Positions 54,285 to 62,930 of a DNA stretch of 64,000 nucleotides are shown piece after piece. A program made the position numbers and the translations under genes. The DNA comes from Spirochaetales bacterium (GTDB lineage: Bacteria; Spirochaetota; Spirochaetia; DSM-2461). How positions within the stretch are numbered: position 1 is the stretch's first letter; the number at the start of each line of letters is the position of its first letter. The stretch spans positions 124,001 through 188,000 of the forward strand of contig JAQQAP010000016.1 in assembly GCA_028533045.1 (NCBI GenBank), in the 5' to 3' direction. The notes beneath the pieces are model-generated. The model ran no database searches. It was not told the origin of the DNA and saw nothing but the letters and a program-made list of their open reading frames with translations.

Positions 54285-56657
54285 TTATTCAGCTAAAAGG
54301 TAAGGAGACGTACAGAGAGGGAGACCTTCTATACTCGCAGCCAGTACGGCTTCCTTCGCGGACTCTTTGAGCCTAATCAAAGCTTTCCCGTTGGTGCATT
54401 CCACTACGGCCGAACCGGTGGTGGTCCCCTGTCCTGTAACCAGGGGGGAGTCGCCGGCGGCGGAGAATCGTACACGCCCCTCAAAATCCAGGCAGCGGCG
54501 CCCTTCTTCGTCTGCCACTTCAATCTGCCAAAATCGCCTTCCCTCTTCATCGCTGGTAAAGGAGGGGAGCGCCTTGGCCGGAATTCCCCATCCGCTAGAA
54601 TGGTAACGGAAGTCGTAACCGTCCTCAATAGTACCTTTTCCCGTAGTGGCTACCACTTTGAGGCTGTGATTCCCTTCCTTCAAGGGTACAGCCCAACGAA
54701 GACCGGCTCCGGGGAAGTCACTGGGATCTCTCTGCTTTTTACCCAAACTCTCGCCGTCCAGAAAAAGTTCCGCCTCGGCGCAGTTGGAGTAGGCCCGGAT
54801 CTCCTTCTCCTCTCCCTCTTCTCCCCAGCGCACCGTCCAGTCATGGCCAAAGAGGCGGACCATCGGTTTTTCCGCCCAGTAGGACTGGACTACGTAATAG
54901 GCCTCTTTGGGGGACAGGTCCCGCTGGAGTACCCCTTTCTGGTTCACCTTGGGAACGGGGTTTTCCGGTCGGAGGGGGGTGGCAAAGTCCTTAAAGGGCC
55001 AGAACGCCGTGCCGGTTAGGGTAGGCATATCCAACTGTTCCTTAAGGGTCCAGTCAAAGAGGTCGCAGGCGTAATTTTCCGACCAGTTCCCATCCTTGGA
55101 TACCCGTGAGATTCCTCCGTAAAGAGAAGCTTCGTTGGCTCTCTCATCGGTTCCCACACCGGTTTTAAGATTCTCCAGACCCAAGTAGGGATCTTCGCTG
55201 AATCTTCCTGCATGGGTGGAAGCGCCCCATTCCACATGGAGGAAATGGTCCACCCGGGAGATGTGCTCCAGGGTGGATTTCTTGTACTCCCGGTAGTGGC
55301 CCCGATACCAACCGGCCCAGATAGAGGGGGAGTAAATATCGGGTATATCCTTACAAAAGTCACAGCGGCGGATGGCGGTCTTGCGGTTTGGGTCTTCCCG
55401 GTGAGCCACCTCATGCAGTTCGGCCATAAATTTACGGATCTCTTCTTCCTCAAAGGTGGAAAAATCTCCGGGCCAGTCGTTTTCGTTTCCCAAGCCCCAA
55501 ATAATGACGGAAGGGTGATTGTAGTGCTGGCGAATCATATTCTCCATCATGGCAATTCCCATGGCCTGGTACTTTTCTCCGCCCAAACCGCCCCGGCACC
55601 AGGGAATCTCTTCCCAAACAAGGATTCCCAGCTTGTCGCAGAGATCCAGAACCTGCTTGGACTGCTGATAGTGGCCCAATCGAATAAAGTTGGCCCCCAT
55701 CTCCTTCATCAGATTCATCTCTTTTTCGATATCTGCAGGCGATTGGGCAGCTTGGGCCCCGGCATGGTCTTCATGACGATGGGTTCCCCTTAAGAGCAAT
55801 CGTTTCCCGTTCAGGTAGAAGGGCCCCTGCTTTTCAAATCGGAAAGAACGGAAACCAAAGGAAGACTCATAACAGACCTCCTTGCCATCTTCGTGCCATT
55901 TCACAAGACATTGATAAAGAGCGGGGGTAGAGGGGGACCAGGGGGAGACCGAAGGGACCTCGTATGTAAAGCTGACTTCAAGGGCCTTCATGGGAAGGGC
56001 CTCGTCAATCACCTTGTTTCCCATGGGATCTATTATGCTGATTTGTACTTCCCGCAAGGAAGGAAGGTCGTTAAAGCGAATCTCCACTTCCAGGGAACCT
56101 TCTTCCTTTTCTTCGTTATATAAGGGAATCAAGCGAAGGTTTTCCACATATTGGGCCGGCTCGTAACAGAGATGCACCATGCGGTAGAGACCGCCGTAAA
56201 TATTAAAGTCCGAAAGGTCGGAGGGGATAATCTCAAGGTCGCGCCCATTGCTGCAACGTACGCTCAGGATATAGGTAGAGCCTTCCTCTTTGCCAAGGTA
56301 GGGGGTTAGGTCCACTTCCCACTCGTCATAACCGCCGTTGTGTCGGCATAGATGTTCCGAGTCCAGGTACACATCGCTAACCTGTCCGGCCCCTTCAAAA
56401 CGGAGAATGGTTCTTCCCTGTTTATAGGGGTTGGCCGGCTGGATTTCTCTCTTGTACCATCCCGCCCCTTGGTAATATTCCCCATCGGGGTCAACCGAAT
56501 CAATACCGTTTAGGCAGTGAGGCAAGTTTACCTTTTCCCAAATCAGGGCATCCTCGGGGGAACCCTTTTTTACAGGACGGAGAGCTTCCCATATTCCGCC
56601 CAGGTCACCCTTGCGGAAATCCCATTCATCTAAAACACTATTCGCACTTATATTCAT
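54285..56657 (-). CDS. Glycoside hydrolase family 2 (beta-galactosidase/glucuronidase-like)
   Basis: The 790-residue protein has the GH2 plan: a jelly-roll (residues 1-180), an Ig-like domain, a TIM barrel with acid/base Glu in GLGNENDWPG (near 389) and nucleophile Glu in HVEWGAS (near 475), and extra C-terminal sandwiches. An N-x-K motif (VNQKGVL) is present, but it occurs in both glucuronidases and some galactosidases. There is no signal peptide, so it acts in the cytoplasm. I prefer the ATG at 56657 because AAGGA is nine bases upstream; the ATG at 56666 touches the AAGGA. A candidate promoter TTGTAT-16-TACGAT lies upstream. Confidence 0.88.
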   Translation of the reverse strand: MNISANSVLDEWDFRKGDLGGIWEALRPVKKGSPEDALIWEKVNLPHCLNGIDSVDPDGEYYQGAGWYKREIQPANPYKQGRTILRFEGAGQVSDVYLDSEHLCRHNGGYDEWEVDLTPYLGKEEGSTYILSVRCSNGRDLEIIPSDLSDFNIYGGLYRMVHLCYEPAQYVENLRLIPLYNEEKEEGSLEVEIRFNDLPSLREVQISIIDPMGNKVIDEALPMKALEVSFTYEVPSVSPWSPSTPALYQCLVKWHEDGKEVCYESSFGFRSFRFEKQGPFYLNGKRLLLRGTHRHEDHAGAQAAQSPADIEKEMNLMKEMGANFIRLGHYQQSKQVLDLCDKLGILVWEEIPWCRGGLGGEKYQAMGIAMMENMIRQHYNHPSVIIWGLGNENDWPGDFSTFEEEEIRKFMAELHEVAHREDPNRKTAIRRCDFCKDIPDIYSPSIWAGWYRGHYREYKKSTLEHISRVDHFLHVEWGASTHAGRFSEDPYLGLENLKTGVGTDERANEASLYGGISRVSKDGNWSENYACDLFDWTLKEQLDMPTLTGTAFWPFKDFATPLRPENPVPKVNQKGVLQRDLSPKEAYYVVQSYWAEKPMVRLFGHDWTVRWGEEGEEKEIRAYSNCAEAELFLDGESLGKKQRDPSDFPGAGLRWAVPLKEGNHSLKVVATTGKGTIEDGYDFRYHSSGWGIPAKALPSFTSDEEGRRFWQIEVADEEGRRCLDFEGRVRFSAAGDSPLVTGQGTTTGSAVVECTNGKALIRLKESAKEAVLAASIEGLPLCTSPYLLAE

Positions 56658-56723
56658 TTCGTTCATTCCTTATTGTCCATGAATCGTAACATAAAAGAAC
56701 GAAAATACAAGTCGCATGGTGCT

Positions 56724-56738
56724 ATTGTACCATACAAT
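56724..56738. promoter_or_regulatory. Candidate operator for the GH2 gene
   Basis: ATTGTACCATACAAT is a perfect palindrome with a 3-base centre, upstream of the GH2 promoter and between the regulator and GH2 genes. A second inverted repeat (ATGGT at 56716, ACCAT at 56729) overlaps it. Confidence 0.5.
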
Positions 56739-56756
56739 TGGGCAAATTGACCTGAT

Positions 56757-57845
56757 CTAGCAGGATTTCCAGCAGGAACGGCGTATAACCAGCTCGGTTT
56801 GGGTGTATCTTACCGGGTAGGAACCTTCGGGAAGAACCATGAGTTCCGTAAGAAGATCCAGGGCGTCTTTGATTGTCTTATCCCTGTCCACCTTCACTGT
56901 TGTAAGGGGAGGGGCCGCTAAATTGGCCATGAAAAGGTCATCAAAACCGCTCACACTCATCTCTTCGGGAACGCGGATCTTCATTGTATGGAGAAGTTCA
57001 TAGGCTCGCAGGGCGCTTATATCATTAAAACATAGGATCGCGCTATAACCTCTGTTTTTATACTCGGCCAGTTTATCCCGGTCCTCGCTGTCAGTGGGAG
57101 AGAGGTGGAATTCTTCAAGTTCCCAATCCTGTCCATATACTTGGTCCATACAATTCCTAATAATCTCTCTACGCCTAAAGTAGGCATCATTAGTCGCAAA
57201 CTCGCGGGACAAACAGTAGAGTATCTTGTTGTGACCCAGAGTAGCCATGTAGAGGCATAATTGTTCCAGACCATATTCATCCATCATCAAAGAACCTATA
57301 CGTCCTTTACTGTTTTCCGTCGTTCTCCGATTTAGCAGAACGGCGGGAATATTATTTTCCCTAATAAATTCCATATAACAGGGGGGCGGCGTACCCTGGA
57401 TAAGGAGTCCTGTGGCATTCTTGAATTTTTCCTTTTCCGATACGGCTGTACTATTCTTATCGTAAACAATCAAACGGGACGACTCATAGGCCCGTTCCAA
57501 ACAATTCATATAGGTAAGGAAAAGCTCTTTACCGTGATAACCTATGGTGGAATGGGAACCTTTGATAAAGGCGGCTCTTTCCGAGTCAATCATCATGGGA
57601 ATGCAGGGGCAGGAGAGGGAGCTTCTTTTGGTAACAATTGAACCTGAACCCTGGCGTGAGCTTAGGATTCCCAGTCCAACCAAATGGGCCGTCGCTTTAT
57701 TGGCTGTTTGGGGGCTAACATTATAGAGTTTTGCCAGTTCCCTCACTGTGAGAATCGCTTCTCCTTCACTCCAGATACCCTGTTCAATTTCATTCTGAAT
57801 CTTCTGGGCGATGATTTCATACTTTTTTTTAACTGGCTCAATCAT
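56757..57845 (-). CDS. GntR-type regulator with LacI-like ligand domain
   Basis: The 362-residue protein has an N-terminal GntR winged helix (TVRELAKLYNVSPQTANKAT, GILSSRQGSGSIV) and a C-terminal periplasmic-binding-protein-like sugar-sensing domain (VSGFDDLFMANLAAPPLTTV), the AraR arrangement. It lies directly upstream of the GH2 gene on the same strand and probably controls it in response to a sugar. The start is set by a TTGACA/CATTAT promoter ending six bases before the ATG. Two palindromes around the -35 box could give autoregulation. Confidence 0.88.
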   Translation of the reverse strand: MIEPVKKKYEIIAQKIQNEIEQGIWSEGEAILTVRELAKLYNVSPQTANKATAHLVGLGILSSRQGSGSIVTKRSSLSCPCIPMMIDSERAAFIKGSHSTIGYHGKELFLTYMNCLERAYESSRLIVYDKNSTAVSEKEKFKNATGLLIQGTPPPCYMEFIRENNIPAVLLNRRTTENSKGRIGSLMMDEYGLEQLCLYMATLGHNKILYCLSREFATNDAYFRRREIIRNCMDQVYGQDWELEEFHLSPTDSEDRDKLAEYKNRGYSAILCFNDISALRAYELLHTMKIRVPEEMSVSGFDDLFMANLAAPPLTTVKVDRDKTIKDALDLLTELMVLPEGSYPVRYTQTELVIRRSCWKSC

Positions 57846-57851
57846 GGAAAC

Positions 57852-57880
57852 ATAATGGAGCTATTAGGTGAACTTGTCAA
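57852..57880 (-). promoter_or_regulatory. Leaderless-type promoter of the GntR-type regulator
   Basis: Minus strand: TTGACA, 17 bases, CATTAT, six bases, ATG. The -35 box is perfect and there is no Shine-Dalgarno. Confidence 0.75.
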
Positions 57881-57908
57881 GTTTTGTATGTGACAATGTG
57901 TGCATTGT
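57874..57908. promoter_or_regulatory. Candidate autoregulatory operators
   Basis: TTGTCA (57874-57879) and TGACAA (57891-57896) form an inverted repeat with 11-base spacing over the -35 box. ACAATG (57893-57898) and CATTGT (57903-57908) form a second, overlapping one. Confidence 0.4.
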
Positions 57909-57914
57909 GATGAT

Positions 57915-58634
57915 TTATGTTCTTAGTTTCCCTAATAGGGTCACCTTATCACTATTATTTGATATATGGTGAATCGTGAAGCCCGCTCCCTCCATGAGGG
58001 ATTGCATTTTTCCCGGGGAAATCCTTAGCTTCCGGTTTTCCCCTTTTTCCGTAATCCATTCATCACCGACACGTTTGTTTATCACATCAATGGTATAAAC
58101 GTAGTCCTCTTCATAAACAAGACCGACATTCTTGATAAAGTTATCTCTGGACTTTGTTGTGACAAAGCGGTCCAAGAGAGGTCGCTCTACGGAAAAGTCC
58201 CGGAATTCCAGGAGAAAGATCCCCTTGGAATTCAGCCTTTTAGCTATCTGGATAAAAAGATTTTCAAGCTGCTCAAGATTATCCAGGTAAAGAACCGTAT
58301 CGCCCATGAGGAGAATTAAATCGGTCTTAAGAACCTCCAGTCGGGATAGCTCCCTCAGGTCCATAACATGGGTCTTGATAAGGGGATGGGACATCATGTC
58401 ATTATGAAAAAGGTTGTCGCAGTAATCGACACCATGTACTTCTTCGAACCCAAGCTGGGCAAGGGCCAAAGAGTAGGCGCCGGGACCGCAGCCCAGGTCC
58501 AGGGCGGATGTTTTGCCTGAAAGATTCAGTTTCTCCAATTCAGCTTTTGCTTTGGACAGGCGGTTTTGAAAGGCTTTGTCGTCTTCGGAGAAATCCTGCC
58601 CGTAGATTTGGCTAAAGTAGGTTTTATTGGTCAT
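57915..58634 (-). CDS. Class I SAM-dependent methyltransferase
   Basis: The 239-residue protein has the SAM motif ALDLGCGPGAYSLALAQLG and the acidic loop VHGVDYCDN. The frame is open upstream, but the ATG at 58634 fits the family N-terminus and has AAAGG upstream. It overlaps the Nudix gene by 11 bases, so the two are coupled. Substrate unknown. Confidence 0.8.
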   Translation of the reverse strand: MTNKTYFSQIYGQDFSEDDKAFQNRLSKAKAELEKLNLSGKTSALDLGCGPGAYSLALAQLGFEEVHGVDYCDNLFHNDMMSHPLIKTHVMDLRELSRLEVLKTDLILLMGDTVLYLDNLEQLENLFIQIAKRLNSKGIFLLEFRDFSVERPLLDRFVTTKSRDNFIKNVGLVYEEDYVYTIDVINKRVGDEWITEKGENRKLRISPGKMQSLMEGAGFTIHHISNNSDKVTLLGKLRT

Positions 58635-59118
58635 TCTTAAGAAGCCTTTCCAAATAGGGGGTCCTATGACTGTAAAATTCACCGGTTTGAACCATTTTTT
58701 GTAGCTCATCGATTTTGACCCACTTAACAGCACTTACTTCCTCCGGGTCAAAATTAAGGGCCTCCGAATCTCCATTCCAGAGAGATTCATAGACATCCAT
58801 CAGGGTGTCGTCAAAACGGTGGCGCCCTTTGAAGCTAAACTGGGACGGTGAAAAAAACAGGCCCATCTCTTCTTCCGTTTCTCTCTGAACGGCTATAATG
58901 CTGGATTCACCGGCCACGACCGATCCGGCTGTGGAGGACCAGGGATTTACATAATCCCGCAGAGGTTTATTTCTTTTCTGAATCAGGTAGTGGCCTTTAT
59001 CGTTTCTTATCCAGTTTTCCACTACCAGGTGATAATCTCCCGGAGAAAGGGGAACCCCTCTTGTGTGAGTCTTTCCCGTCTTATTTCCCTCTTTATCGTA
59101 AACATCCCAGAGTTCCAT
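58624..59118 (-). CDS. Nudix hydrolase
   Basis: The 164-residue protein begins MELWDVYDKEGNKTG, as in isopentenyl-diphosphate-isomerase-like Nudix proteins. It carries the Nudix box core GESSIIAVQRETEEEMGL (R-E-x-x-E-E-x-G). It cleaves a nucleoside diphosphate linked to another moiety; substrate unknown. The ATG at 59118 is chosen over upstream in-frame codons because of the family N-terminus and a GGGGGG run about 11 bases upstream. Confidence 0.85.
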   Translation of the reverse strand: MELWDVYDKEGNKTGKTHTRGVPLSPGDYHLVVENWIRNDKGHYLIQKRNKPLRDYVNPWSSTAGSVVAGESSIIAVQRETEEEMGLFFSPSQFSFKGRHRFDDTLMDVYESLWNGDSEALNFDPEEVSAVKWVKIDELQKMVQTGEFYSHRTPYLERLLKNDQ

Positions 59119-59248
59119 ATTAATAAAATCCCCCCTGCAGGAAATCATAACATGAGTCTTGGGGCACCTGTCAAAGGGAAAATGTGCCGGACGGCATATA
59201 TCCTGTTTGATTAAAGGATGGTACAAAAGAGAGATAAAGGAGAGAGTC

Positions 59249-59392
59249 ATGAGTCGTCATAGCATAATTGTACCGTTTCCCGTTCATACAGAGGAAGACA
59301 TTGAGAAAAAGCAGAAAACCCTGCGCTTCTGTCTAAGCGCCCTGGAGTTTCTATGCTTTTTGCTGGCTATCAGTTTTTTAAGGTTTCTTTAG
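59249..59392 (+). CDS. Small membrane protein, 47 residues
   Basis: It is short but has a good AAGGAG seven bases before the ATG, a polar start (MSRHSIIVPFPVHTEEDIEK) and one C-terminal helix (FCLSALEFLCFLLAISFLRF). It has no close family I recognise. It lies alone on the plus strand between minus-strand genes. Confidence 0.55.
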   Translation: MSRHSIIVPFPVHTEEDIEKKQKTLRFCLSALEFLCFLLAISFLRFL

Positions 59393-59459
59393 GAGCCCGG
59401 CAGAAGATCCCCTATTATTTGAACAAAACCATTTGGGTCGGGCGAATAATAGGGGGCTC
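59393..59459. repeat. Long hairpin between convergent genes
   Basis: CCCCTATTATT (59409-59419) pairs perfectly with AATAATAGGGG (59445-59455). An outer GAGC (59393-59396) pairs with GCTC (59456-59459) across a 12-base bulge. The structure starts right after the stop of the 47-residue gene and ends two bases before the stop of the minus-strand gene. A bidirectional terminator is possible, but the T-run is weak. Confidence 0.55.
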
Positions 59460-59460
59460 G

Positions 59461-59715
59461 CTATACAATATGTCCCTGATTTTTTAAGGATTCAATAACC
59501 GGTCTTGTCAGATCCATCACCATTTGGCACTGATTTACCATGTAGGGCATGTCAAAACTCTGGGCGCTTTTAAGGACCGATACTTCGATGGCGTCGATAG
59601 TGATATCCTGAATAATGTCCTTTCCCCGAAGGGCTGTAAGAAGGGTGGCAAGCATGACGCTGTTGGCGGTTATGCTTTGTTGCAGCTGGTCGAAGTCTTC
59701 CCGGGTTATTTCCAT
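59461..59715 (-). CDS. Small conserved-looking soluble protein of unknown function
   Basis: The 84-residue protein is mostly helical and polar (EITREDFDQLQQSITANSVM) with no membrane segment or known motif. GGGAGAG precedes the ATG. It starts five bases after the metallo-beta-lactamase stop, so it is probably co-transcribed with that gene. Confidence 0.6.
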   Translation of the reverse strand: MEITREDFDQLQQSITANSVMLATLLTALRGKDIIQDITIDAIEVSVLKSAQSFDMPYMVNQCQMVMDLTRPVIESLKNQGHIV

Positions 59716-59720
59716 ATCTC

Positions 59721-60653
59721 TTACTCTCCCTGTTTATTAGAGTCCCTCAGGACCTTTTCCGTGTGGTCAATTAAATTGGGACTCCCCGGATCTCCATGGC
59801 CGGGAATTACTATTCTAGCATCTGTAAACCGATTTTTCAGGTTCACAAGGGATTTTTGCCACTCATAAAGGTTGCCGTCTTCAATAAAACCGGGTTTATT
59901 TGTTTGGGAGGAGAGAATCATACATCCCCCAAAGAGGAGCTTTTTCCCGGGTATATAAACAACAAGGTTATCGTAGGTGTGAGTCGGGCCGGGATAGTGG
60001 ATAATGATATCTGTCGAGCCCAAGGTCAGTTTCTGCTCTTCATGGATATCAAAGAGCCGGTTCGGTTTGAAAAAATCAAAATCGGTATAGACTTTCAGGT
60101 ATTTTTCGTTCTCTCTTCCCCTGAGCCAGAGGCTGAGTTTTGACATGGTATCGGATCCTTTCCTATCCAGAAGTTCAGCGGTCAGTTCGGAGCCGTAGAT
60201 GGGAATCCCTCTCTCAAGTAATGCCTTGTTTCCCCCCAGATTGTCTATGTGAAAACCGGTGTTGATCGCGGTAATGTCCAAGCCGGGGCCGAATTGTTCC
60301 TGAAGCCAGTCCAGTACTTGTCCAGTAGCTTCGGGGGTGTAGGGGGTATCGATAAGGAGGGCGTGGGGTTCCTCCAAAATGAGCAGTAGCGAATTGGCTG
60401 GCCAGGGAAAACTATGGGTAATGAGGTAGCTATTCTTTTCAATTTCCCTGATTTGTAATTCCGGAGAGAGTTGAATCATCCTTTCCTGGGCGGAGAGAGT
60501 TGTGAGTAGGGATAGGAAGAGGAGTATGAGGGTCCAGAGAGTCGCGGGAGGGATAGCTCCAAGGAGATGAAGGTGGAGTTCCGTTTTGGCCATTCCCCCT
60601 ATGAATTTTCTAAGACTTTCCTGTTTCAATGGCTCTACTCTCCCATAAATCAC
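59721..60653 (-). CDS. Subclass B1-like metallo-beta-lactamase with Gly at the first zinc-ligand position and an adenosine-deaminase-like leader
   Basis: The MBL part has the B1/B2 landmarks: NTGFHIDNLGGN where B1 enzymes have HxHxD, then the His in GPTHTYDNLVVY, the Cys in LLFGGCMI and the His in IPGHGD. The first His is replaced by Gly, as I recall for SPS-1 of Sediminispirochaeta smaragdinae; the other ligands are kept. A hydrophobic stretch ending LLTTLSAQ looks like its signal peptide. The first 40 residues (FIGGMAKTELHLHLLG, AIPPATLW) instead resemble the N-terminus of adenosine deaminase, including its metal-binding HxH. The start is a GTG; TATAAT lies five bases upstream. If the true start is later, the leader is an untranslated relic. 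Confidence 0.75.
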   Translation of the reverse strand: MIYGRVEPLKQESLRKFIGGMAKTELHLHLLGAIPPATLWTLILLFLSLLTTLSAQERMIQLSPELQIREIEKNSYLITHSFPWPANSLLLILEEPHALLIDTPYTPEATGQVLDWLQEQFGPGLDITAINTGFHIDNLGGNKALLERGIPIYGSELTAELLDRKGSDTMSKLSLWLRGRENEKYLKVYTDFDFFKPNRLFDIHEEQKLTLGSTDIIIHYPGPTHTYDNLVVYIPGKKLLFGGCMILSSQTNKPGFIEDGNLYEWQKSLVNLKNRFTDARIVIPGHGDPGSPNLIDHTEKVLRDSNKQGE

Positions 60654-60658
60654 ATGTC

Positions 60659-60664
60659 ATTATA
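60659..60664 (-). promoter_or_regulatory. -10 box of the metallo-beta-lactamase gene
   Basis: A perfect TATAAT on the minus strand is five bases before the GTG at 60653. No convincing -35 box was found. Confidence 0.45.
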
Positions 60665-60728
60665 TCCCAGCTTCTCCTATCACACCAGCCTTTCCTTTTT
60701 CCCCCAACATTCTTATATTTAAAAAGAG

Positions 60729-61457
60729 GTGACTATGGCAGAAGACGAAAACCGGAAAATTCTCATTGTTGAGGACGACACAGAAATTTCCCAGGTTGTG
60801 GCCATGAATATTGGGGATCTGGGAATTGAGACCGAACAGGTTCACGACGGCAAGACGGGCCTTAATAGGGCACGGGAAGGGGCCTTTGATCTGATCATTC
60901 TGGATATCATGCTTCCCGGACTGGACGGAATCTCTGTGTGCCGCTCCCTTCGTGAGGACGATCCCTATACGCCCATCATGATGCTTACCGCCAAAGCGGA
61001 GGAGATAGACCGGGTTATGGGCCTTGAGCTGGGCGCCGACGACTATCTTACCAAGCCCTTTAGTATTCGGGAGCTTCAGGCCCGGGTTAAAGCTCTCCTG
61101 CGCCGTTCAGCCGCCCGCCCTCCCCAGTCTTCGGAGAGTATCGAAGAGGAGAGGATTATCCATGGGGATTTAACTCTGGATTTGATTAAGCGGAAGGCCT
61201 CTTTGAAGGGGAAGGAGCTCGACTTGACTGTTAAAGAGTATGAGCTTCTGGTCCTTTTTGCCAAAAATCCCGGGCGGGCCTTTAGCCGGGCGGACCTTTT
61301 GAACCTGGTGTGGGGGTATAACTTTCAGGGATACGAGCACACGGTTAATACCCATATCAACCGGCTCCGCAACAAGATCGAAGAGGACCCCTCCCATCCG
61401 GTTTATCTGGAAACGGTCTGGGGGGTGGGCTACCGATTCGCCGAGGAGCTGTCATGA
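60729..61457 (+). CDS. OmpR/PhoB-family response regulator
   Basis: The 242-residue protein has a receiver (VEDDTEISQVV; phospho-acceptor in LIILDIMLPGLDG; Lys in YLTKPFSIREL) and a C-terminal winged helix (LTVKEYELLVLFAKNPGRAF, HINRLRNKIEEDP). AGAGGTGACT precedes the ATG. It overlaps the kinase gene by four bases (ATGA), so they form a two-component system. PhoB-like, but the target stimulus is unknown. Confidence 0.92.
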   Translation: MTMAEDENRKILIVEDDTEISQVVAMNIGDLGIETEQVHDGKTGLNRAREGAFDLIILDIMLPGLDGISVCRSLREDDPYTPIMMLTAKAEEIDRVMGLELGADDYLTKPFSIRELQARVKALLRRSAARPPQSSESIEEERIIHGDLTLDLIKRKASLKGKELDLTVKEYELLVLFAKNPGRAFSRADLLNLVWGYNFQGYEHTVNTHINRLRNKIEEDPSHPVYLETVWGVGYRFAEELS

Positions 61458-62917
61458 TATTCTTTAAGTCCTTTTATGCCCGTCTATCCCTGCTTTTCCT
61501 GGTTATGGTTCTCCTTCTGGGGGCCGTCAGTCTGGTTATAGCCTATGACGCGTCGCGCCATCTTTTTGACGAGGTGGAGCAGCTTCTCAACCGGGAGTAT
61601 GCCGCCAGTATCGCCCTGGAACTTCAGCCTCTGGTGGAAGAGGGATACTATGAGGATAATATCTACGAGGCTATTCACTACATGATGGTTCTGAACCCTA
61701 TGGTGGAGATCTATCTGCTCGACGAAACAGGGCAGATCCTGGCCTATTTTACCCATCCCCAGGAGGATCTTATCCGCAATGTGATAGATCTGGAGCCCAT
61801 TAAGAGATTTCTTCTCAACGAGGAGTACCAGTTGATACTGGGCTGCGACCCCCGCACGGAGAGTTCGAAGAAGCCCTTTTCCGCCGCCCCCCTGGTTATG
61901 GGGGATCAGACCGGATATATCTACGTTATTCTCCGGGGAGAAAACTACGACCGCTCCTTAAGTCAGCTTCAAAGCAACTATTACATCCAATCGGGCTTAA
62001 TCACCTTTATTTTTGCTCTTCTGGCGACTCTTACTGTCGGTTTCATCTTCTTTTTCCTTCTTACCCTGCGTCTTAAGCGTTTGAGCCAGGGGGTTCGGGC
62101 CTTTCAACAGGGCGATTATGATCACCGAGTAGAGATTGGCGGGTCCGATGAGTTGAGTATTCTGGGGAAGGCCTTTAACGAGATGGCCCAGTCCATTGAG
62201 GAAGGTATTGAGGCGATTCATAAGGCCGAGGAACAGCGGGGCGAGCTGATTGCCAATATCTCCCATGATCTTCGGAGCCCTCTTACATCGATTAGGGGCT
62301 ATCTTGAGACCTTGCAGCTTAAGGGAAATAGCCTTTCTGAAGAGGAACAGAAGGAGTTCCTGGCCATCAGTCTTAAAAATATCGCCGGCTTTCAAACTCT
62401 GGTGGAGGAACTTTTCGAACTGGCCAAACTGGAGGCGAGACAGGTGGAACCGCAGATGCAGAAGTTCTCGTTGGCCGAATTGACACAGGATGTGGTCTTG
62501 AAAGTATTGCCCCTGGCTCAGAAGGAAGAGGTACAGGTCGATTTCCAACCGCCTTTGGATATGGCAACTTATGAAGGGGATATCGCCCTCTTGGAACGGG
62601 TCCTGACAAATGTTCTGGAAAACGGAATCTCCCATACTCCCGTGGGCGGGAAGGTTAGCATCGTCCTGGAAAAGGAAGAGGAAAGCTACGTCCTTACCAT
62701 TGCCGATACGGGTTCCGGGATTGCTGCGGAAGACCTGCCCCATATCTTTGAACGCTTCTACCGGGCCGATAAGAGCCGGAACCGTCAGACCCCCGGAACC
62801 GGACTGGGGCTGGCTATTGCAAAGGAAGTGGTGGAGCTCCACGGGGGAACTATTGGGGCGGAAAGCCCCGGGCAGGGGGGGGCGGTTTTTAAAATCAGTT
62901 TACCAAGGGTCTTATAA
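61454..62917 (+). CDS. Membrane sensor histidine kinase
   Basis: The 487-residue protein has a first membrane helix (residues about 8-30), an extracytoplasmic sensor region of about 140 residues, a second helix near 175-200, a HAMP linker, HisKA with the phospho-His in ANISHDLRSPLTSIRGYLE (near 269) and HATPase with ADTGSGIA and GTGLGLAIAKEVV. It partners the response regulator just upstream. Confidence 0.93.
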   Translation: MIFFKSFYARLSLLFLVMVLLLGAVSLVIAYDASRHLFDEVEQLLNREYAASIALELQPLVEEGYYEDNIYEAIHYMMVLNPMVEIYLLDETGQILAYFTHPQEDLIRNVIDLEPIKRFLLNEEYQLILGCDPRTESSKKPFSAAPLVMGDQTGYIYVILRGENYDRSLSQLQSNYYIQSGLITFIFALLATLTVGFIFFFLLTLRLKRLSQGVRAFQQGDYDHRVEIGGSDELSILGKAFNEMAQSIEEGIEAIHKAEEQRGELIANISHDLRSPLTSIRGYLETLQLKGNSLSEEEQKEFLAISLKNIAGFQTLVEELFELAKLEARQVEPQMQKFSLAELTQDVVLKVLPLAQKEEVQVDFQPPLDMATYEGDIALLERVLTNVLENGISHTPVGGKVSIVLEKEEESYVLTIADTGSGIAAEDLPHIFERFYRADKSRNRQTPGTGLGLAIAKEVVELHGGTIGAESPGQGGAVFKISLPRVL

Positions 62918-62930
62918 TTCGGATGGGCCT

